A DNA stretch of 5,236 nucleotides from Micavibrio aeruginosavorus (GTDB lineage: Bacteria; Pseudomonadota; Alphaproteobacteria; UBA9219), in contig DYNT01000091.1 in assembly GCA_020720905.1 (NCBI GenBank), forward strand, positions 1-5,236. The letters run 5' to 3'. A program made the translations under genes and the position numbers. The notes beneath the pieces were generated by a model. The model was given only the letters and a program-made list of their open reading frames with translations. It had not been told where the DNA came from and did not search any database. Below are positions 1-4,977 of the stretch, one piece after another (position 1 is the stretch's first letter; every line of letters starts with the position of its first letter).

Positions 1-287
1 CACAAAAGGATAGAGTCATTCTTCATGAACTTACTTTCGTTCTCATTAATAGTCTCAAAAGCAAAGTCTTTGCGAGATTCAATCAGGGCTTTGATTCGCT
101 CAATCATAAGACGACCGGCCATAATGTCGGCTGTCTCTGGCCTAATCGGATTAAGGCCATGCGCAATTTCATCAGCGTTCACAAACTCATAGGCGTCAAG
201 AAAACGAGGAAGAAGCAAAAAGGCCGACGTTGTCTTTCCGGCGCCGTTGGCGCCACCAATCATGAAAACGTCAGGGGACTTCTTCAT
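1..287 (-). CDS. Zeta-toxin-like P-loop kinase/ABC-type ATPase (COG4185-like), N-terminal part, cut by window edge
   Basis: Ninety-five codons are visible from an ATG at 287; the frame is still open at base 1, so the C-terminus is missing. Residues 11-20 are GGANGAGKTT, a clear P-loop (Walker A) with Lys18. They are followed by FVNADEIAHGLNP (35-47), a GRLMIERI helix (58-65) and FAFET (75-79). This order is typical of the zeta-toxin-like 'predicted ABC-type ATPase' group, whose members bind ATP and are in some cases kinases that phosphorylate nucleotide sugars. After FAFET the more common TLSG is replaced by INENESK, which resembles the FETVxxxxSK variant of the family. The start is supported by an AGGGA ribosome site 5 bases upstream that overlaps the secA stop. 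The gene lies 8 bases after secA on the same strand, so cotranscription or translational coupling is likely. No antitoxin lies between them. By hand count GC is about 46%, against about 55% in a sampled line of secA, which hints at acquisition. Whether it is a toxin, a housekeeping ATPase or a stand-alone kinase cannot be decided from this half. Confidence 0.8.
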   Translation of the reverse strand, partial: MKKSPDVFMIGGANGAGKTTSAFLLLPRFLDAYEFVNADEIAHGLNPIRPETADIMAGRLMIERIKALIESRKDFAFETINENESKFMKNDSILL

Positions 288-298
288 CGTTATCCCTA
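288..298 (-). promoter_or_regulatory. Ribosome binding site of the zeta-like gene overlapping the secA stop codon
   Basis: Read on the minus strand the junction is TAGGGATAACG followed by the ATG at 287. The secA stop TAG (298-296) forms part of the Shine-Dalgarno-like AGGGA (297-293), with a 5-base spacer to the ATG. Ribosomes terminating on secA would be placed right at this start, which suggests translational coupling. Confidence 0.6.
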
Positions 299-3031
299 TC
301 CCACCGCGCCGTGGCAATGCTTGTACTTTTTCCCGCTGCCGCAAGGACACGGCGCGTTGCGTGGCGTGTTGTGCCATGTGTCGGGGTTTTGCGAATCAAA
401 CGCGTGCTGCATAGGCAGCGTGGCAAGGCGATGCCCTGCCGCTTGTGCGTGCGCGGCTTGCAATTGCTCTGGCGTCATTTCTTCGGGCGCAAGACCGTGC
501 AATTCGCGCAATTCCTGCGCGTGACGCGCAGCCGCATATTCCTCTAGCGATGGCATACGAACCTTGGCATGCATCAACGATTTGGTCACGGTTTCACGCA
601 CGCTGTCCAACATCATCTGGAACAGGCCAAAGGCTTCGCGGCTGTATTCGTTGAACGGGTCGCGTTGGCCATAACCGCGCAAATGAATGCCCTGCCGCAA
701 TTGATCGAGCGCCAGCAAATGATCCTTCCACGCGACATCCAAAAGGCCTAAAAGGGCGGCTTTTTCCGCCTGCGCCATACGTTCTGCGCCCACAACTTTG
801 ACCTTTTCCGCCATCGCTTCATCGGCGGCGGTACGGATGCGCTCTTCCATTTCCTCTTCCGCGATGCCTTCTTCCTTGCCCCAGTCCACAATAGGCAAGT
901 CCAGCGCCAACAAATCGGACACGCGCTCATTCAGCCCCGTTAAAGCCCATGCTTCAGGGTAGGAATGGGGCGGGATGGCCGTGACCACCATCGCGTGAAT
1001 GATGTCGTGGCGCAAATCAACAATCGTCTCGCTGACAGACTCCGCCTGCATGATGTCTTTGCGCTGTTCATAAATCACCTTGCGCTGATCGTTCATGACG
1101 TTATCGAACTTCAGCAAATTTTTGCGAACATCAAAGTTGCGCGCCTCAACCTTTTGCTGCGCTTTTTCCAGCGCCGTGCTGATCCACGGATGCGCGATTT
1201 TCTCGCCGCCGCGCAAGCCTAGCTTGGCCAAAACGGCCTCCATGCGCTCTGAGCCAAAAATGCGCATCAAATCGTCTTCAAGCGACAGATAGAACATTGA
1301 TGACCCAGGATCGCCCTGACGGCCCGATCGGCCACGCAACTGATTATCAATGCGGCGCGATTCATGTCGCTCTGTCCCGATCACGAACAGGCCGCCCGCG
1401 CCACGCGCCTTCAAAGCATCGGCGGTGATATCGTCGCGAATGGCCTCGGCGCGGCGGTTATAGTCCGCCTTATCCGTGATGCCGCCCAGCTCTTGTTCAA
1501 GGCGCATATCCAAATTGCCGCCCATTTGAATGTCGGTTCCGCGCCCTGCCATATTGGTGGCAATCGTGACCGCGCCGGAGCGCCCCGCTTGCGCGATGAT
1601 GGTGGCTTCCTGTTCATGATAACGCGCATTCAAAACGCTGTGCTTGATGCCGTTTTTCTTCAAAAGATCGGACAACACTTCCGATTTTTCAATCGAAACC
1701 GTGCCCACCAAAACGGGCTGGCCACGGTCTTGGCATTCTTTAATTTTAAGGGCGATGGCTTCATACTTTTCGGCCATCGTGCCATAAACTTCGTCTTCGC
1801 TGTCGATGCGGGCGGCGGGAACATTTGTTGGAATCTCTACCGTCTCTAAATTATAAATCTCGGCAAACTCGGCCGCTTCGGTCATCGCCGTGCCCGTCAT
1901 GCCCGCCAACTTGGGATAAAGGCGGAAATAGTTTTGGAACGTGATCGAGGCGAGCGTCTGGTTTTCGCGCTGAATGGCCACATGCTCCTTGGCCTCAAGC
2001 GCTTGATGCAAGCCATCCGAATAACGGCGGCCATCCATCATGCGGCCTGTAAACTCATCGATGATGATGACCTTGCCGCCCTTGACGATATAATCCACGT
2101 CACGCGCAAACATCTTATGCGCCCGCAAAGCCTGATTGACGTGATGCACAACGGTGATGTTCTGTGCGTCATAAAGCCCGCCCCCTGGGGTCAGAAGGCC
2201 GTCTTCGCCCAGCAATTCTTCGATATGCACGTTGCCTTCTTCGGTCAGCGTGGCCGTCTTAGCCTTTTCGTCCAGCTCATAGTTCGTCTCGACAAGGTGC
2301 GGGATCAACGCATCGACTTTTAAATAAAGATCCGACGAATCCTCGGCAGGGCCAGAGATAATGAGCGGCGTGCGCGCTTCATCGATCAAGATGCTATCCA
2401 CCTCGTCCACGATGGCAAAATTAAAGGGACGCTGACAAAGCTCCTTAGCCTCAAACTTCATATTGTCGCGCAGGTAATCAAAGCCGAACTCGTTATTCGT
2501 GCCATAGGTGATGTCGGCGTTATAAGCCATCTGACGCTCTTCATCCGTTAGGCCATGCACGATGCACCCCGTCGTCAGACCTAAAAAGCCATAGACGCGC
2601 CCCATCCACGCGCTGTCGCGCTTGGCCAGATAATCGTTGACCGTCACAACATGCACGCCCTTACCTTCAATCGCGTTCAGGTAAACGGCGAGCGTCGCGA
2701 CCAGCGTTTTGCCTTCGCCCGTCTTCATCTCAGCAATTTTGCCAGAGTGAAGAACCATGCCGCCACGCAGCTGAACATCAAAATGCCGCTGCCCTAACAC
2801 GCGCTTTGCCGCTTCGCGCACTGTTGCAAACGCTTCGGGCAGAAGGTCATCCAACGTCTCGCCTTTTTGCAGACGCTCCCTAAACTCAACCGTTTTGGCG
2901 CAAAGCTGCGCATCGTCCAGCTTAAGGACGTCAGGCTCCAGCGTATTAATCGACGCGATCAAAGGATCTTGCGTCCTTAAAATCCTGTCATTATGGGAAC
3001 CAAAAAGCTTACGCGCCAACGCTGTAATCAT
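296..3031 (-). CDS. secA: SecA, preprotein translocase ATPase motor (complete, 911 aa)
   Basis: SecA is the cytoplasmic, membrane-associated ATPase that pushes unfolded preproteins through SecYEG. Residues 102-109 are MKTGEGKT (Walker A, Lys108) and 208-212 are VDEVD (Walker B, Asp209/Glu210), at about the same numbers as in E. coli SecA. The preprotein cross-linking domain lies around 225-375. The second helicase domain shows MTGTA (378-382), VGTVSIEKSE (442-451), ATNMAGRGTDI (491-501) and QLRGRSGRQGDPGSS (564-578). The helical scaffold and two-helix finger include KDHLLALDQLRQGIHLRGYGQ (769-789), with Tyr787 at the fingertip. The C-terminus carries the zinc/SecB-binding motif CPCGSGKKYKHCH (Cys895, Cys897, Cys906, His907). 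The frame stays open upstream to an ATG at 3184, but the ATG at 3031 is preferred: family homology begins at MITALARKLFG, a GAGG site lies 8 bases upstream, and the extra 51 residues look unrelated and would start upstream of the candidate promoter. No frameshift or missing motif is seen. The neighbouring ppiC/argJ genes often found beside alphaproteobacterial secA are not present. Confidence 0.98.
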   Translation of the reverse strand: MITALARKLFGSHNDRILRTQDPLIASINTLEPDVLKLDDAQLCAKTVEFRERLQKGETLDDLLPEAFATVREAAKRVLGQRHFDVQLRGGMVLHSGKIAEMKTGEGKTLVATLAVYLNAIEGKGVHVVTVNDYLAKRDSAWMGRVYGFLGLTTGCIVHGLTDEERQMAYNADITYGTNNEFGFDYLRDNMKFEAKELCQRPFNFAIVDEVDSILIDEARTPLIISGPAEDSSDLYLKVDALIPHLVETNYELDEKAKTATLTEEGNVHIEELLGEDGLLTPGGGLYDAQNITVVHHVNQALRAHKMFARDVDYIVKGGKVIIIDEFTGRMMDGRRYSDGLHQALEAKEHVAIQRENQTLASITFQNYFRLYPKLAGMTGTAMTEAAEFAEIYNLETVEIPTNVPAARIDSEDEVYGTMAEKYEAIALKIKECQDRGQPVLVGTVSIEKSEVLSDLLKKNGIKHSVLNARYHEQEATIIAQAGRSGAVTIATNMAGRGTDIQMGGNLDMRLEQELGGITDKADYNRRAEAIRDDITADALKARGAGGLFVIGTERHESRRIDNQLRGRSGRQGDPGSSMFYLSLEDDLMRIFGSERMEAVLAKLGLRGGEKIAHPWISTALEKAQQKVEARNFDVRKNLLKFDNVMNDQRKVIYEQRKDIMQAESVSETIVDLRHDIIHAMVVTAIPPHSYPEAWALTGLNERVSDLLALDLPIVDWGKEEGIAEEEMEERIRTAADEAMAEKVKVVGAERMAQAEKAALLGLLDVAWKDHLLALDQLRQGIHLRGYGQRDPFNEYSREAFGLFQMMLDSVRETVTKSLMHAKVRMPSLEEYAAARHAQELRELHGLAPEEMTPEQLQAAHAQAAGHRLATLPMQHAFDSQNPDTWHNTPRNAPCPCGSGKKYKHCHGAVG

Positions 3032-3039
3032 CAAAAAAA

Positions 3040-3043
3040 CCTC
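3040..3043 (-). promoter_or_regulatory. Shine-Dalgarno site of secA
   Basis: GAGG on the minus strand is followed by an 8-base spacer (CAAAAAAA read on the plus strand) and the ATG at 3031. This site decides for the 911-residue start over the upstream in-frame ATG at 3184. Confidence 0.65.
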
Positions 3044-3087
3044 AACGGAAGGGTCAGATGAAGGGCACGCGCCCCTCTGCGAATCAG

Positions 3088-3109
3088 GCCTCTTGCCCAA
3101 GCAAGACGC
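3088..3109 (-). other. Stem-loop in the presumed secA 5' leader
   Basis: GCCTCTTGC (3088-3096) and GCAAGACGC (3101-3109) pair around the 4-base loop CCAA, giving 6 bp, one mismatch and 2 more bp. If the candidate secA promoter at 3119-3149 is right, transcription begins near 3112 and this hairpin sits at the extreme 5' end of the messenger. Such a position can protect an mRNA from decay; that role is inference. The element contains one copy of the octamer TCTTGCTT (minus strand, 3106-3099). Confidence 0.4.
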
Positions 3110-3118
3110 CCAAGACGT

Positions 3119-3149
3119 TTTATATGGGGGCGAAGCCTTTGAAAAGCAA
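3119..3149 (-). promoter_or_regulatory. Candidate sigma70-type promoter of secA
   Basis: On the minus strand TTGCTT (3149-3144) is a good -35 element and TATAAA (3124-3119) a good -10 element, with a longish 19-base spacer (18 if ATATAA is taken as the -10). It would start transcripts near 3112 and leave an untranslated leader of about 80 bases before the secA ATG. It overlaps a terminator-like hairpin that faces the other way. Assigned from consensus only. Confidence 0.4.
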
Positions 3150-3170
3150 GAAGAGCCATGCTCTTTTTTT
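3148..3170 (+). terminator. Terminator-like hairpin followed by a T tract, plus strand
   Basis: AAGAGC (3151-3156), loop CAT and GCTCTT (3160-3165) form a 6-bp stem that extends to 9 pairs with one G-T wobble (3148-3168). Seven T residues (3164-3170) follow directly on the plus strand. It has the shape of a weak intrinsic terminator for rightward transcripts entering the his side, although no plus-strand gene ends just upstream. The stem is short and modest in GC, and part of the T run pairs within it, so function is uncertain. Confidence 0.3.
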
Positions 3171-3173
3171 CCA

Positions 3174-3209
3174 CCCCATAGCAAGTCTTGCCTCTTTTCT
3201 GCTATGGGG
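3174..3209. repeat. Inverted repeat with 10-bp arms (CCCCATAGCA / TGCTATGGGG)
   Basis: The arms 3174-3183 and 3200-3209 are perfect reverse complements around a 16-base loop. The left arm runs into a small palindrome, GCAAG-T-CTTGC (3181-3191), which offers an alternative fold. Its right-arm GGGG (3206-3209) is also the left end of the next inverted repeat, so the two hairpins cannot both form fully on one strand. It lies between the two divergent candidate promoters, so it may act as DNA rather than in a leader RNA. Confidence 0.7.
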
Positions 3210-3231
3210 ACACAATAATCATTGTGTCCCC
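3206..3231. repeat. Inverted repeat with 11-bp arms (GGGGACACAAT / ATTGTGTCCCC)
   Basis: The arms 3206-3216 and 3221-3231 match perfectly around the 4-base centre AATC. A GGGGACA...TGTCCCC palindrome is reminiscent of REP-type elements mobilised by IS200-like (RAYT) transposases, but no transposase is present and only one copy is in the window. A DNA-binding site or a cruciform-forming element is equally possible. The repeat itself is certain; its role is not. Confidence 0.75.
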
Positions 3232-3243
3232 GATGTAAAAGTC

Positions 3244-3272
3244 TTGCTTAGTGCGTTATAGTGTAATAGTGT
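3244..3272 (+). promoter_or_regulatory. Candidate promoter of the hisCB-hisH operon
   Basis: TTGCTT (3244-3249) could serve as a -35 element, with TAGTGT (3267-3272) as a weak -10 at 17-base spacing. TATTAC at 3275-3280, preceded by TGC, is an alternative extended -10. Either way the start site would fall about 35-45 bases before the ATG at 3322. That is too short for a histidine leader peptide, so classical his attenuation is not indicated. The -10 region lies inside a 20-bp palindrome. Confidence 0.35.
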
Positions 3273-3281
3273 GCTATTACA
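3262..3281. promoter_or_regulatory. 20-bp palindrome over the his promoter, probable operator
   Basis: TGTAATAG (3262-3269) and CTATTACA (3274-3281) are perfect 8-bp inverted arms around TGTG. It covers the candidate -10 region of the his operon, the place where a dimeric repressor (for example of a GntR-like family) would block transcription. The bases just upstream carry further TAGTG copies (3249, 3259, 3267). Symmetry and position are visible; the regulator is unknown. Confidence 0.5.
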
Positions 3282-3321
3282 AACTGAGCCCAACGAACAC
3301 TTTTGATCCTTTGATGGAACC

Positions 3322-4977
3322 ATGACGATGAAAAACTTGATGCGCCCCGACCTTTTTGCCCTGAAGCCCTATGTTTCCGCAAGGACTCTGTCGGGGGGCA
3401 CGATCGCTGCCATAGGTCTTGATGCCAACGAAAACCCGTGGCCGCCCGCAGGGCCTTTAGCCTCGCTGTGCCCCGTGAACCGCTATATCGGCGAGGCGAT
3501 GGACGCGCTGCAAGACAGGATCGCATGCATCAACGACATACCCGCTAAAAAAATAGCCATGGGGCGCGGCAGCAGCGAGGGCATCGATCTGCTGATCCGC
3601 CTTTTTTGCCGCGCAGGGCAGGATGAAATCCTGATCTGCCCGCCGACGTTCGCGATGTATCAGGTCTTTGCCGCCACGCAAGGCGCGGCCACGCTGTCTG
3701 TGCCTTTGCTAGAAAACGGCCAGCTGGACGTGCCCGCGATTATGGCCGCCTGCACGCCCAATACGAAACTGATTTTCATTCCCACGCCCAACGCGCCGAT
3801 GGGTCACACCGTCAACAAAGCCGACATTCTGGCGCTGTGCCAAGCGCGGGCGGCAAGTTCGGTCATCGTCGCGGATGAGGCCTATCTTGCCTTTACGGAT
3901 GAGCCACGGGGCTTGCAGGACGAGCTTCAAAACACCCCGAATCTTGTCCTTTTACGCACGCTTTCGAAGGCTTATGCGCTGGCGGGCGAGCGGATCGGCT
4001 TTATGATCGCAAGCGATGAGATTATTGAGATGGTTCAGCGCATCACCGCCCCCTATCCCCTCGCGCACAGCGCCGCGCAAGCAGCGTTAGAGGCGCTATC
4101 GCCCAGCGGCCTTTTGCTGGCGCAAGAGCGCCTTGTCCTTTTGAAAAAAGAGCGCGCCCGTGTTGCGGCTTTGCTGCCTCAATCGCCCTTTATCACGCGC
4201 ATTTTTGACAGTGTGACGAATTTCTTTTTGATTCAGGTTAAAGATGCGGGCGAGGTCACGGCGCTGCTGGCGCGTTATGGCATCCGCGTGCGCCCCAACG
4301 TCTGCGCCCTTCCCAACACCTTGCGTTTTTCGCTGGGCACGCCTGAGGAAAACGACATTCTTCTTAGGACACTAGGCATCACCCTGACCGCCAGCCAAAA
4401 ACCGCTGCGCCTGACCCACGTTTCGCGCAAAACCAAAGAAACACAGGTTGACGTGACCGTTAATCTGGATGCGCCGTCTTTCTCGCATAGTGACACGGGC
4501 ATCGGCTTTTTCGATCATATGCTGGAGCAAGTCGCGCAGCATGGCGGCTTTGGCCTTGCCCTTACCTGCAAGGGCGATTTGCATATCGATGCGCATCACA
4601 CGATTGAAGATTGCGCCCTGACCCTTGGCGAGGCGATCAAGAAAGCCTTGGGCGACAAACGCGGCCTTAGCCGTTATGGCTTTTCCACGCCACTGGATGA
4701 AGCGCTGGCCAGCGTCACGCTTGACCTATCGGGACGCGGCGCGTGCGTGTTTATGGGCACGTTCAAAAATCCAAGCGCGGGAGAGATGCCAACCGAGATG
4801 GTGTCCCATTTCTTCCACTCTTTTGCCGAGGCGCTGGGCGCGGCGATCCATATCACGCTTAATGGCGAGAACGATCATCATAAGATTGAGGCTGGGTTTA
4901 AGGCGCTGGGCCGCGCCTTGCGGCAAGCCTTGGCACAAGAAGGCGATCAGATTCCCTCTACCAAAGGCAGCCTATGA
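3322..4977 (+). CDS. hisC/hisB: Bifunctional HisC-HisB: histidinol-phosphate aminotransferase fused to imidazoleglycerol-phosphate dehydratase (551 aa)
   Basis: One continuous frame encodes two histidine-pathway enzymes. The first is a PLP-dependent fold-type I aminotransferase (about 1-355), converting imidazole-acetol phosphate to histidinol phosphate. It shows LDANENPW (33-40), NRY with Tyr55, GRGSSEGIDLL (81-91), CPPTFAMY (106-113), DEAY (185-188), RTLSKAYALAGERIGF (212-227) with Schiff-base Lys216 and Arg224, and LRFSLGT with Arg335. The usual NPTG Asn is Ala158 (TPNAPMG, 155-161). After a linker of roughly 8 residues comes the dehydratase (about 363-551), which makes imidazole-acetol phosphate from imidazoleglycerol phosphate: HVSRKTKETQ (366-375), GFFDHMLEQVAQHGGF (395-410), DAHHTIED (423-430), HFFH (496-499), NDHHKIE (517-523) and the C-terminal STKGSL. 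The two active sites catalyse consecutive steps, so the product of one domain is the substrate of the other. The phosphatase domain found between these activities in the E. coli hisC-hisB layout is missing. GGA 3 bases before the ATG is a weak ribosome site; ATG 3328 is an alternative start. Confidence 0.95.
   Translation: MTMKNLMRPDLFALKPYVSARTLSGGTIAAIGLDANENPWPPAGPLASLCPVNRYIGEAMDALQDRIACINDIPAKKIAMGRGSSEGIDLLIRLFCRAGQDEILICPPTFAMYQVFAATQGAATLSVPLLENGQLDVPAIMAACTPNTKLIFIPTPNAPMGHTVNKADILALCQARAASSVIVADEAYLAFTDEPRGLQDELQNTPNLVLLRTLSKAYALAGERIGFMIASDEIIEMVQRITAPYPLAHSAAQAALEALSPSGLLLAQERLVLLKKERARVAALLPQSPFITRIFDSVTNFFLIQVKDAGEVTALLARYGIRVRPNVCALPNTLRFSLGTPEENDILLRTLGITLTASQKPLRLTHVSRKTKETQVDVTVNLDAPSFSHSDTGIGFFDHMLEQVAQHGGFGLALTCKGDLHIDAHHTIEDCALTLGEAIKKALGDKRGLSRYGFSTPLDEALASVTLDLSGRGACVFMGTFKNPSAGEMPTEMVSHFFHSFAEALGAAIHITLNGENDHHKIEAGFKALGRALRQALAQEGDQIPSTKGSL
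4964..4977 (+). promoter_or_regulatory. hisH ribosome site and ATGA stop/start overlap
   Basis: AAGG (4964-4967) lies 6 bases before the hisH ATG (4974-4976), inside the last codons of hisCB. The hisCB stop TGA (4975-4977) overlaps this ATG, giving the ATGA arrangement typical of translationally coupled operon genes. Confidence 0.7.

Noticed and set aside
1364..1849. A 161-codon plus-strand frame inside secA
   Set aside because: It is antisense to conserved SecA coding sequence and shows no recognisable motifs; it is explained by codon bias in the opposite strand.
1934..2323. A 129-codon plus-strand frame inside secA
   Set aside because: It is another antisense shadow of conserved SecA codons, with no domain features.
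3032..3184. A 51-residue N-terminal extension of SecA from an upstream in-frame ATG at 3184
   Set aside because: The extra residues do not look like SecA, the start would lie upstream of the likely promoter, and a good GAGG site serves the ATG at 3031.
3032..3184. A SecM-like or other arrest-peptide control of secA
   Set aside because: The only frame upstream of secA is in phase with secA and has no separate stop or recognisable arrest motif.
3174..3231. A CRISPR array or tRNA gene in the palindrome-rich intergenic region
   Set aside because: There are no regularly spaced direct repeats, and no cloverleaf with tRNA-type T-loop sequence could be made.
3058..3261. A 67-codon plus-strand frame upstream of hisCB, considered as a his leader peptide
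   Set aside because: It has only four scattered histidines and no run, no good ribosome site, and it lies upstream of the candidate his promoter.
3248..3526. A 92-codon minus-strand frame overlapping the his promoter and the start of hisCB
   Set aside because: It is antisense to conserved HisC residues, with low complexity and no supporting start context.
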